64,000 nt of DNA from positions 3,234,420 through 3,298,419 of the forward strand of contig RPFO01000076.1 of assembly GCA_009746045.1 (NCBI GenBank). The letters are read 5' to 3'. The translations under genes were made by a program, and so were the position numbers. The notes below the pieces were generated by a model. That model was not told the origin of the DNA, made no database searches, and worked only from the letters and a program-made list of their open reading frames with translations. Below, in pieces: positions 53,997 through 63,652 of the stretch. The stretch is from Mesostigma viride (Eukaryota > Streptophyta > Mesostigmatophyceae > Mesostigmatales > Mesostigmataceae). Position 1 is the stretch's first letter. Each line of letters opens with the position of its first letter.

Positions 53997-54945
53997 GCTG
54001 GTGCATGGTTATAGGGCATTGGAGAGCAGATTGTGTGGTAGTGTCAGCATTGTGACTGGCATAATACCTGTATTTTAGTCTGTACTAAGGCTCATGGACC
54101 ATGGTACACTCACTCTGATTTTAATCAGGATACAGCCAGGTTTTGGCTGGGGTTCATGCTGTTGACTACACAAGGTTGACAGGTCCATTACAGACCATGT
54201 ATTCTATTTTAAAAGAAATGTATATTTGTACATACTTCTCACAATGGTCTGGGAACCTTTATTCTGGGGTTTATAGGGCGGGGTTCGATTCCCTGGTATT
54301 ATGTTTCTACAAGCTGGCCTGTTCAGGTGTTTGCCTGTTCAGACTTCCCTAGTTCCCCAGGGCAGGATTTAATTGTTGCCTATGTGTTTCATTTTGTCAT
54401 TTGTTTGCTGTGGCAGTTTACCATCTGGCAAGTAGACGGGCGCCGTAAGACGGGCGCCAATAGACCCCTGTTGAGAGAATGACAGGCAAACTATTGTAAT
54501 ACGCCTTACTTTGTCAAGTGGTATTTTAATTGTCATGGATTTATTGTACTTATATTGAATATGTACTGGGTTTTATGGGATTAGTATCTGGGATTAATGT
54601 AACTCACCGCCAGAAGGTCATTGTACTGGAGGCTCTACCGAGGTGATGGGATTAATTCCTGGAGAAGACCTCATAGAATTAACCTGTATGTATTTAATTT
54701 TGTGTGCTTCTAATATCTGGTGGTACTCTGTAATGCCACTTCCATAGGTTTTTATCCATTTCTCATGAATGGTTTTCCCTGTGGCAGATCTGTTTCTTTT
54801 CCAGTTCCTTAAAAGAAAGGGCTGGGGGAATGGCATTGGCCATTAAAGACATCTGTTCAAGCTTCAAGCTGGAGTGAAGGACATTTCAAGCTACTTCAAG
54901 GGTCCCTGGCAGGGGATGTGATCCCTAAAGAAAAGAAGGGATTGG
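53997..54945 (+). promoter_or_regulatory. Element III 3' noncoding module and polypurine tract
   Basis: GGGGTTCGATTCCC at 54280-54293 and CGGGCGCC boxes at 54437-54444 and 54451-54458 match the module of element II in sequence and spacing. AAAGAAAAGAAGGGATTGG (54927-54945) precedes the 3' LTR as polypurine tract. Confidence 0.6.
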
Positions 54946-55562
54946 AGTTAACGTAAAGGATTTACGTTAGATGGATAGAGATTGTTACGCTCTTTCCAAC
55001 GGCACCTTGAACGCCTCATTTGGTTAAGGAACGTAAAAGTTATGACGTTTCCTAGGCTGTGCCGACAGTACCCGGCGCGCCACTGTGGGCGCGTACGGAC
55101 ACAGGATGTACAAGTGTCACTTTGATAGTCCGCAGGACGTTGACAGGACTTGTACAGGACTTGATGGTCAATTGATAGGTAGGCGCACTGTAGCGCGCCA
55201 GGACCTATGAGACAATTGATGCTGACTAGTGTACGGATAGGTCCACAGGACTAGCCGTATGGACAATTGATAGATCTGCGCGCCAAAGGCGTGCCAGAGT
55301 CTGTGTAATCAATTGATTGACAGTTCAGCTGTGACAGTGCAGCTGAATACTTGGACGCGTCCCTAGCAAGCTATATGAGTGACTTGGTCACACCGGGACG
55401 CTAGTTCTTGCGTGCACGTTCTCTTGGCACTGCGACCCTGTCGTCTGTGCTGCGTGCAGTCTTGGAAGTGACGTGACTTACGTCTGTGTTTCCTTGTTAT
55501 TAATAAAGGCAACTTCCTGCAAGAACCATGGCGGAATTCGTGGCATTCTTACCCTCACAACT
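54946..55562 (+). repeat. Element III 3' LTR
   Basis: Partner of 47738-48353 with one substitution (ATGGGAC/ATGAGAC) and one extra T (TTTCCTTG). Followed by the ATACC target duplication. Confidence 0.92.
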
Positions 55563-56570
55563 ATACCCTGTGTCAAATTTTGATCACTTGATATCTTGTC
55601 GTACGTTGTTTTTATGATTCGAATGGGGTCTCTCTGCAGCTATACCCTGTGTCGAATTTTGATCACTTGATGTCTTGTCGTTAATTTTTTTTTTAAGGGG
55701 TCTCTCTGCAGCTATACCCTGTTTTATTGGTTTTTGGTCAATTTTGCTAATTTGAACGGGATTCTTTTTGTCCTAACTATTTGATGACAGGACGTCGAGT
55801 CCGGCCGACGCGCGGAGGTTGAGGAGGTGCCTGGCATCAAGAAGGCGCATTGGTGGCGACTGGACAAGTCCGACCCTGGCCTTTTGATGATTAGGCGCTA
55901 TTCCTGCTACTGTCCGCCCTGTTTGGCTGGGCGGTTTGAGGGATGTCTAAGCGAGTGGTCGTTTATCATCGAGTTCAATGATGCAGGAAGCTCGATGAAA
56001 ACTGTCCGTTTGCTGCCACCGAGCCAGCCCAACCCTCCGGTTCGCATGGTGACGCGGGGGGAGCAGCTGAAGGACAAGCGGGAGGCGATGGGCCGGCAGA
56101 TGAGACTCCACGACTATGTGGCAGTTCCATCGGACAAGGACACGGATCACGATCCCATCCACCCGTTCTGGTTGGCTGAGGTTGTAAGCGAAGCCGGGCC
56201 GATCGTGTTAGACGCGAACTTCGAGAGGTGGGTCGAGGGCCGGAACGGACGGGAGAAGGAGCTGTTCCTCGCCGGGAACGGCATTCTTCCCGTTCGGATT
56301 TGGAAGCGGGATAAGCATGACCCCCTGCATTTCACGCTCAACGTTGAGGATTGGCCACCGTCACGCCAGCCCGAGCTTGTGAATTGCTATCTCTGCGTCG
56401 CTCCGGCTCTCCGGCTAGAAGCACGCGTGCGCAGCGACGGAATGTGTGCCGACATCAGGATGAGCAAGGAGCTCGACAAGTGGCTTACTACGCTGGTAAT
56501 CAAGGATGAAGCCCCGGAGGGGCCGGCACCGACTTAAACAAGAAATTGGGGTCTCGCTGCGGGTAGACGA
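55563..56570. repeat. Palindromic repeat family, right cluster
   Basis: Copies at 55625 and 55697 (plus the half copy ATACCC at 55563 created by element III insertion) and a degenerate one at 56548. The 79-bp unit continues here (CCTGTGTCAAATTTTGATCA), in register with the 47.6-kb cluster. Confidence 0.85.
55791..56537 (+). CDS. DDE transposase-like gene, exon C (C-terminal part)
   Basis: TTGATGACAG is the acceptor; the frame DVESGRRAEVEEVPGIKKAHWW continues to TAA at 56535-56537. It contains CYCPPCLAGRFEGCLSEW, a probable Cys-rich site, and a region with HDYVAVPSD and PFWLAEVVSEAG resembling a BAH/chromo-like or SH3-like strand pattern. Without element III the preceding intron would be only about 0.48 kb, so the gene may still be spliceable. 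Partner exons are 44979-46542 and 46702-47479. Confidence 0.65.
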   Translation, partial: DVESGRRAEVEEVPGIKKAHWWRLDKSDPGLLMIRRYSCYCPPCLAGRFEGCLSEWSFIIEFNDAGSSMKTVRLLPPSQPNPPVRMVTRGEQLKDKREAMGRQMRLHDYVAVPSDKDTDHDPIHPFWLAEVVSEAGPIVLDANFERWVEGRNGREKELFLAGNGILPVRIWKRDKHDPLHFTLNVEDWPPSRQPELVNCYLCVAPALRLEARVRSDGMCADIRMSKELDKWLTTLVIKDEAPEGPAPT

Positions 56571-56824
56571 CGCCCTAGTTTCGGCTCGTATTATATCTTT
56601 AGAGTGGGGCTTCAGTAGGGTGTAAAAAGGTGGCCGCATATATTGTATATATTTTTCGAGATCTTTCTGTGGTCAAGTTTAAGGGTAGTTGATAATTTTT
56701 TGCGGCCTTCAATTAACAGTTATTTTTTACTGCAACATAATTTTATGCTGTATATTTAAATAATGATAAGGATTTCGATATTTTTTTGCACAATCTATTC
56801 GACATTTGTTTCTGCATGTCGAGA

Positions 56825-57039
56825 ATTTATTGCTCCACCCCCACAAAAAAAATCGTTCCGGAACTGTTCGAAGCGAATAGCACTGACAGGATTCGAACCC
56901 GGGTCCACCTTAATGTTCGGAGTGAGGTAGGCCAGCCATCATGTTCCGCACTCAAATCTGGCTCGGGTCCGATCCCTTCCATTGCTCTTCGCTTCGAACA
57001 GCTCCGGAACAAGTTAGGTGTGGGATTGGAGCAATAAAT
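56825..57039. mobile_element. MITE with about 48-bp terminal inverted repeats and internal B box
   Basis: ATTTATTGCTCCA at the left and TGGAGCAATAAAT at the right are perfect inverted repeats. The inverted match continues imperfectly through CCCACA and GTTCCGGAACTGTTCGAAGC. The interior has GGATTCGAACC (56889-56899), which is a tRNA B box on the minus strand. No ORF. Target duplication is unclear because the flanks merge with the AT-rich ends. Confidence 0.75.
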
Positions 57040-57359
57040 ACTTATTTGCCGGGCGCAGTTGTCATTCCGCCTAGTACAATTGCGTCACTAGTACAATTTT
57101 TGTCTGGGTACGGTACGAACCAATAACGCAATATTTAGTATCTAATCGCCTCTGCTTTTGCTGAATTTTATCCGGAAGCTGAAAAAGGTGTCCGGTGAAG
57201 CGAATACTAGTGACTGGTGGTCGTGCCCTTCCATTACTCCTTATCGACAAATTTTGGGTTCTACCTGCAGTTATAACCCTTGCGCGTCTGGCTGTCGGGG
57301 TCACCAATTTCCTGTCGATTGCAAGCAGCCAAGCTTGCCGAAATTTAACACTGTCACAA

Positions 57360-57797
57360 ATGGAGCAGAGCAATATTTTCGGTTCTCAGCATACCTATGT
57401 GATGGTCGACAAAAATGAGCACGCTGCAAACATCAGAATTGATGTAGAGTTGCTCGGACCTTCTGCACAGTGGGGTGCAGGTGTCATTGCGTTCGGCAAT
57501 GGCATGATCGATCTGGTGCCACCCGATTCAGATTTGAACCCTGCTTACCAATGCGTGCCTGACAATCAGGCGAGAGTGGTGGTGGAGAGCACGGAAATTC
57601 CGGGCTCTCCCAATGTATCAATGATGCGCCTGAGGGCCGAGGCCCAGCAGGAGTTCCTGGCTGCTGCGGAGAACGGCGGGGCCAAGTGGAACACCAAAAT
57701 GTATACAGGCGAGCCTCCCAACTACAGGGGAGACCAGTACCAGGGAGTGTACTCCTTCGGCGATTTTGACATCGACGGATGGGGCACCTTTTTCTAG
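57360..57797 (+). CDS. Orphan ORF, 145 codons, unknown product
   Basis: First ATG at 57360 (MEQSNIFGSQHTYVMVDKNE). The frame is open upstream to about 57195, so an upstream exon is possible. The product is mixed alpha/beta in composition, with Pro- and Gly-rich turns and an acidic C terminus ending DFDIDGWGTFF. No family recognised. It lies between the DDE gene and a Copia tail and could be a second gene of the DDE transposon or a host remnant. Confidence 0.4.
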   Translation: MEQSNIFGSQHTYVMVDKNEHAANIRIDVELLGPSAQWGAGVIAFGNGMIDLVPPDSDLNPAYQCVPDNQARVVVESTEIPGSPNVSMMRLRAEAQQEFLAAAENGGAKWNTKMYTGEPPNYRGDQYQGVYSFGDFDIDGWGTFF

Positions 57798-58230
57798 GCG
57801 CAATGCCTAAGTTGTCAAATACTCCGACAATGTCAAAATTGAGAATGATAAAATTACGGACATGTGCACATATATGTACTGATTCAATAAAAAATTTCGG
57901 CAATTTTGTTCCCGGCATTGATAATCAAAAGCTGCTAGCAAGCCAAGGACTTCAAAAGTGGCAATAGATCGATGTAGGTCGTCGATAAACTTGTCTAGTC
58001 GTCATATTTCGGTCGCAAAATTCGTGCGTGGCCTGCAGGCATCGGACAAAGTGCACGCAACAGCAGGAGTCGGTTGAGTTCGAAGCACGGCAGACAAAAA
58101 ATTTCGGCGCAAAGTCCGTCGGGCGAAAAATTCGCTCGGCTGCCAAATTTTCGGCAAGAATTTCGGCGCAATGTCCGGTTTTCGGACGATTGAAATTAGC
58201 GTTTTTTTCTTGCAAAAATCTACCCCATTC

Positions 58231-58361
58231 CGCGTGGGACCACCCTCGAGGGTCGACTCAATGTTGCTGATGCCCTGAGCAAAACCTTTACCAAGGCTGT
58301 GGCAGCCTATGGTCTGCTTAGGGAGCTCATGAGTGGGCGTGGTCCCCTTAACATGGGCTAA
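58231..58361 (+). pseudogene. Copia RNase H C-terminal remnant
   Basis: The frame reads LEGRLNVADALSKTFTKAVA and LLRELMSG to TAA at 58359-58361. The NVADALSK box is the usual end of Copia RNase H. About 40 codons survive, and the following sequence may be its 3' LTR region. Confidence 0.7.
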
Positions 58362-60017
58362 GTCACGACCAGCCGTGGGCCTTGCCTAATGCCCCTGCGG
58401 ATAGGTTTTTATCCCTTGAGGTTTTCCCTATCAACGGTTTGGCCGTCTCCTCCTGGACTAAGGTTTTGCATTCCAGAAGCGTGCCGAAGTCCAGTTCAGG
58501 AAAGCAGCTTCACTAGATGTGAAAATAAGCCCGTCAATTGATGCGGCCGATAGGGGTTTAAACACCTCTCAATACATCACATTTGCCGGTCTTATTTCAC
58601 ACTTGAAAAGTGGGCTGGAGTTGAGCCAAATGGCTCATATGCAATGGATGCCACTATAGTACAGATTAGTACAGCGTTGAAAGAATTAGTATTGGCATCC
58701 GCATAATAATACAATAGTGGAAGCCAGTCAGCTGCTAAGGATCGGAATCTGTCCTTGGTAGTTGTGCTGCTTCTGGTGCGACGTCAGAATAACCTGCGCC
58801 GTACAATCGTATCTAGCGCAAAGTCTTTGTATGCGCCAAGTATCTGCAGTACCAAATAGTTGGTTGCTGCAAGTGTTTCTAGAAGGATCTATTCCACGTA
58901 AGTCATTGACGTGGATTCGTTGACGCAATCAATCATTGCGCGTTGACGAGAGTGAAAGCGAACGCAATATATTCAATTGCTGTGCGTAAAGTCATTAACG
59001 AAGTTGAATACGAAAGCAAAGAACATATGTGTGTGTCTTCAATTACAAAGCATCAAGACCAGTGTTCCAGCATAACTTAGGGTATCAAAACAGATGTCAT
59101 TTTGGCTCAGCACTAGCTCAATTCTCTTTTAGCGTCTACCCAGGTGGCATCACAGGAAAATCAATAACTTGAGCTACGCTTGTCAGAATGAGCTCAAACT
59201 TTGGGGTTGTGTTTCCCCCCACTCAGTGGAATATAAAATGTATGGATGACCCGGGGTTAGTGGGGCCCACTAATCTGATGTGTTAATGATTTGATTTTTT
59301 TTTTTGGCTAAAAAAGTACCCATTTTGCGGGAAAATTAATAACTCAAACAAATGTGACCATTTTGGCCATGTAAATAGCCCAGCTTTTAAAAAAGTGGGG
59401 GAACTTTGCAGAAATGTATGGGCAGGTCATTTGGATAAGTGGTTTGTCTTGGGCAAAATATCGCATAAATAGCGTCTTTTTCTATTTTTAGCTCGCCACC
59501 GGTGCGTGGTTGGGGGTAGTACCCCCAATGACAAGTGGTGGCATGAATTGAATGTCCAAACATCATATTTATGGTACTCAATCATCACTAGACTATGGTT
59601 CCCGAGTGCATTGGAACTGGTATTCAGTCAGTTTTTCAGGCTTTTGGACGTGCGCAGGCCAGAAATCTGGAGAATCTCGTTTTGAATAGCAATTTCCCGC
59701 TCTTCCGTCCCGGGCGCGGAACCAGTTCCGCCTCCAGAACCGGTTCCGGTTCCGTTCCGGAGTTCCGTCCAAAATTCCCAGTTCCGTTACGGCTCCGTTC
59801 CGCCACCCCAAAACCCGGTTCCGCCCCAGGCAAGTTGGAATGGGGGAGCCTTGCAATATGTTACAGCCGCGTGCTGCCTACCGACGGCCGTACCCTTTGC
59901 CCTCGTGAGGGAGCGCAACGTGCTCTGTAGAAAGTGGCCATGCGAGACCGTGGCCATGGCAGTCAGTCACTTCTTCCAACAAGTGGCCACTTTGCGCAAG
60001 CCATCTTCTCGAAAGCC
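58362..60017. other. Noncoding upstream region of QCR9
   Basis: No convincing ORF. A GGAACCGG/TTCCG-rich degenerate repeat lies at about 59690-59830. GGGGGTAGTACCCCC palindrome at 59512-59526 recurs at 63819. The QCR9 promoter should lie in the last few hundred bases; no clear TATA box was identified. Confidence 0.4.
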
Positions 60018-61200
60018 ATGGGGAAACAATCCAACTCCTTGATGGAGGGAGCCGCTAGGGCTTTGACAAAGCGCACTCCACTGTATGTGGCTTTTGTGCT
60101 CACCGGTGCTTTCTTCGGTGAAAGGGTGAGTAGAGTCAGGCGGTCGAGTCAGGCGGGTAGTAAGGCCTAGAGCGGCGAGTTGCGAGACATGACAGAGTAA
60201 TATAAATAGATACCAGAAGCTTAAACAGACCTCACGCTCTATGTTCATGTTTCTTCTTATTACAATTTCAACAGACGCGTACGGCTTTGCTGACGCTGTG
60301 ATTTTTACGTCATGTTCCCGTTGATCCTCCTGTATTGTCTGCGATGCAGGCTCTAAATTCAGCTTTCGATTCACTTTGGGCGGCGAAGAATAAAGGGGTG
60401 GGTATATTCTTCACGGTAGATCAATGTTTACGTTTGTGTCGGGAATCCCGGATTATCCTCGGATTATGATTGTTCCCTCTTTTGCATTGTTGGCATAATA
60501 TTGTTTGTGTTGGTTTGGGGGTTAGTGTATCGATGAAACAACCAGCACAAGCTTGACGTCGGGAGCCTACGTATCATAAATATTCTATGCCACCTCTATG
60601 CTCGCCGCTCTATCACCATGTTTATGTCGATCGAAATGAGGTGCAGGGCTAGGGGGTAGAATGTGTTGACTAGACATTTATCAGGTGAGAAAAACATGCA
60701 TCGCATGCCTGACATCGCGATACGGGAAAAAGCCCCGCGGTTGCGTGTGTAATGTATGTTCCCGTCGCAGCGCACCCTCACACGTCACCCTGGCCAATGC
60801 CCTCAGGCTTTTACCCGCCTCCGTGCTTTTCCTCTGAGTCTGCCCCCTCCCTATGCAGTCTGCCCCCTCCTGTTCGTCCCCCATCCATGACTCTGGCACC
60901 TGCTCACCGACGCACTCCACCTTGCCCCGCTTCACCCCATGCACTCCTGAATCTTCTCACTCCTTCGCTGTTACGTGCTTCCACGCTCTTCCTATTCATG
61001 GTGCCTGCCCACCACTCCGCAGTCCTCACATCCCAACGCCGTGTCCCCCTCTCCCCAACCCCGCTGCACACACACGGTCACCTCCCTGTCTTCCCCCCAC
61101 CCCACTGGCCTCTCTGCACATGTTACCGTTGTGCCTTTCTGCTGGACAGAAATTCTTTGAAGACATCCCTGCCGTGAAGGCTGCTAGCTCATCAGGATGA
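60018..61200 (+). CDS. QCR9: Cytochrome bc1 complex subunit 9 (QCR9/UQCR10-like), three exons
   Basis: Exons 60018-60125, 60350-60397 and 61150-61200 join in phase 0 to give 68 residues. Introns start GTGAGT and GTGGGT and end GATGCAG and GGACAG. Exon 1 has a basic N terminus and a single membrane segment PLYVAFVLTGAFFGER. Exon 2 has LNSAFDSLWAAKNKG and exon 3 has KFFEDIP. This matches the QCR9 family, where GAFFGER and a following 'LW..nN.GK.yedI' are conserved; the form is closest to plant proteins as I know them. The small subunit helps hold the Rieske protein and cytochrome c1 in mitochondrial complex III. It is the only clear host gene in the window. TGTAA at about 61325 could be an algal-type poly(A) signal. 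Confidence 0.85.
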
Positions 61201-61496
61201 AGGCCCGTCGATGCTCGCAGGAGGCAGCTGCCCCTTTACCATCCCATGACCACGCAAGAGCCTGGGTGATGGCAATCCATTGATGAGGGTGCTCGCGATG
61301 TACAGTACAGTGTATGGTGTCACTGTAAACCCATATGGTGGTGTGAAGTGTGCATGTGCTTTAAACCAAAATGGTTACGAGTCCGTCCTGCCTTCTATAC
61401 AATAATGAACCAGTAACTCGCCTTGATTGTGGGGCCAGGGAGAATGGGGGCCACTTCTACAAGGATGAACCCTTTTGGTGAGAAAGCTTGAGAGGC
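61201..61496. other. QCR9 3' flank
   Basis: Noncoding. TGTAAACCC near 61325 fits the UGUAA polyadenylation signal common in green algae, about 125 nt after the stop. Confidence 0.4.
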
Positions 61497-61720
61497 ATAC
61501 CTATTAATTAATTAATTAAAATCATAGCTCCGTGGGGAGCATATGTAACACATAGCCCTGAGAAAGGGGCATCTATGGGTTTGTTATACAATCAGGGGGA
61601 CAACCTTCAGGTGTAGGATGTACAACTATCACCTGCTCTGGGTGCACTAGGTGCACCTGCGCCTCCATGATGGTTCATGCCTCCTGAACAAGCACAGGCA
61701 CCCAGGGGGGGCTTGAGGAG
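61497..61720 (-). repeat. SINE-like repeat, inverted copy
   Basis: Begins TTAATTAATTAATTAAAA, then CTCCGTGGGGAG, CATAGCCCTGAGAAAGGGGC and GGGTGCACTAGGTGCACC: the reverse complement of the blocks at 31.5-31.7 kb, more diverged. Confidence 0.55.
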
Positions 61721-62286
61721 AGGGCCTAGAAGGCCTGCATGACATATGGGGTGGAAGGTATGTGGCTAGGCTATAGCTAGGGTACACATGGCCTCTCAGC
61801 AGGGAGTAACTCCCTGCATGGGCAAAGCATGACTCGAAATTGCTACGGCTATTGCAAGGGCGGGTGTGGGCCCATCACGTAGGCATACATGGCCACTCAT
61901 GGACATGGGGGGCCTAGGCCTCTCCGTGATTTGGAAGAAGATGATGGACAAGGCCAAGTGGGCCCAGGTCATAGAGGACAACGAGCCCCCCCCAGTGGGG
62001 AGGCGCCCGCGTGTGCAATCCCGCGGGAGGCACGCTAGATAGCTCCCCCTAGGGCAGCGTGCGGCTGCCTAGATAGATGATGTAGTTAGAATGTTGTTAG
62101 ATAGATGTAGTGTGTAGCCAATGTAGATAGATTAGACCGGTAGGAATGTGTGCACCCATCCATCCATTCATCGGGGTTAATGCTCCGTGACTCCCCAACG
62201 GGAGCACGAGTCTAATTAATTAATTAATTAATTAATACATGGCCACGTCACTAAGCTTTCTAGTCTACACTACTGCTATATATTCC
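61721..62286. other. Noncoding with a further (AATT)n-ended repeat
   Basis: CTCCCCAACGGGAGCACGAG followed by (TAAT)n at 62194-62236 resembles the 3' end of the SINE-like family in plus orientation. No ORF. GATAGATGTAG-type words are repeated at 62070-62130. Confidence 0.45.
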
Positions 62287-63652
62287 CTAGGCTGGGGTGG
62301 CTGGGGCGGCAGGGGTCGCCTGCCAGGGCTTGTGGGCGACGTAGATGTCCGCCCCCTTCCAGTAGACCGGCTTCTGCCCCGCCGTCTGCCGAAGCTGGAG
62401 GTAGGTCGGCCATAACTCCCGTCGCCGTTGTTGCTGCGTCAAGGTCAAGTCGTCGTCCAGCGTGTAGGCGGTCCCCCCAAGCCGCTTGCGACACTTGAGG
62501 AACTCCATCTTATCCGCCATGGTGTCAAAGGTAAGGAGCAAGGGGGAGGGGCCGGCCTTACCCCGCGAGCGGGGAAGGCGGGTCACCCCCCGCGGCTTGC
62601 CCTTACCAGTGATAGCCATGGGGACAAGGATTTTGTTCTCAAACGCCAGGGCAAGGGTCTCGGAGGTCTCGTCCTGCAGCGGGTCGAAGTGCTTGACTAT
62701 GACGTTAAGGCTGCGCTTGGCGAGCTCGGCCTCCTCGCGGAGGTCCAGCGTCTGCTGCTTAAGCTGGGCGGCGACGGCGGAGGTGGTGGAGGTGGCGTGT
62801 TGCTTAAGCATGTCCGCCCAGGTCGGGATGGGAGGAGCATCGCCGGCAGGGCCTGCAGGGGCTGGCCGAGCGGCGATGTCCTTCACCGCCTGAGCAGTGA
62901 TGCCGGCGGTGTTCTGCAAGCATTCGATGGCTATGGCATTGTCCTGCAGGCGCTTGTCGATGGCGAGAAGCTGGGCCGTGAGGGCGTCGGTTGTGGTGGA
63001 GGTGGAGCTAGGCGAGGAGCTTGGAGGTGGCGGTGGTGGTGGAGGAGAGGATGGGAAGCTCGGCAGCCAACGTGCCGCCCATGGCCGCCACATCTGCGGC
63101 CAGGGGTGTCACGTGCTGTTCGATGGCGTTGTTGATGATGGAGCGAATTTCGGAGGTGGAGGGGGGGGCCCAGATGTCGGCGACAGAGCGCCCTAGGAGG
63201 CAGCAGAGGGCGAGGAGCTGAAGGCGGGGGCGGGAGTAGCTGGACAGATCCGACGGGGAATCCATGCGGGTAGGCATAATGATGCGGCCTTGGACGTAAA
63301 AGTGCTTGCACAGGGCAAGAAGCGAGGTGCGCGACCCGAAGAACACGGCGTTCATAAACAGGATGGGATTTGCGCGGCCTTGTGTCCACCATGTAGCTGA
63401 TTTGGCGTCAAAGTCTATTTCTTTCCAGTCCGGCTCGTCAGGGGGCGGATGCTCAGGGCGGCTACGTTTAGGCTCTGGCGATGCAGAGGGCGAGGCAAGT
63501 CCGTGAGGGGGCTGGGCAACCACCAGTGCACGACTAGTGTCACCATTGCCGTCCGGGCTTGAGGGCGAATCTGCTGCCGGGGCTGCAGACGTATTTTCAT
63601 TGCAGAGCGCAGCCGCCAGGCTGCGTTGCGTCGAGGCGCGTTTATTCGCCAT
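62287..63652 (-). pseudogene. L1-type LINE ORF1 protein (one frameshift)
   Basis: ATG at 63652 gives MANKRASTQRSLAAAL, a Ser/Pro-rich head and then helical sequence. A frame change near 63,040 leads to a coiled-coil-like stretch (AQLLAIDKRLQDNAIAIECL) and an RRM/C-terminal part (LNVIVKHFDPLQ, PLLLTFDTMADKMEFLKCRK, DDDLTLTQQQRRRELWPTYLQLR) ending at 62287. This is the layout of Transposase_22-type ORF1p, an RNA-binding chaperone. ORF2 is not found on the downstream (lower-coordinate) side, where sequence passes through TATATATT to an (AATT)n tract. Confidence 0.65.

Larger units (their letters stand above)
47738..55562 (+). mobile_element. Complete Copia-like LTR retrotransposon element III (7825 bp)
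   Basis: LTRs of 616 and 617 bp differ by one substitution and one T indel. Target duplication ATACC lies at 47733-47737 and 55563-55567. It is inserted in an intron of the DDE gene, within a palindrome copy. Order: LTR, intact ORF-A, gag, in-frame UGA, pol, 3' module, polypurine tract, LTR. Pol has several frameshifts despite the recent insertion. Confidence 0.93.
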
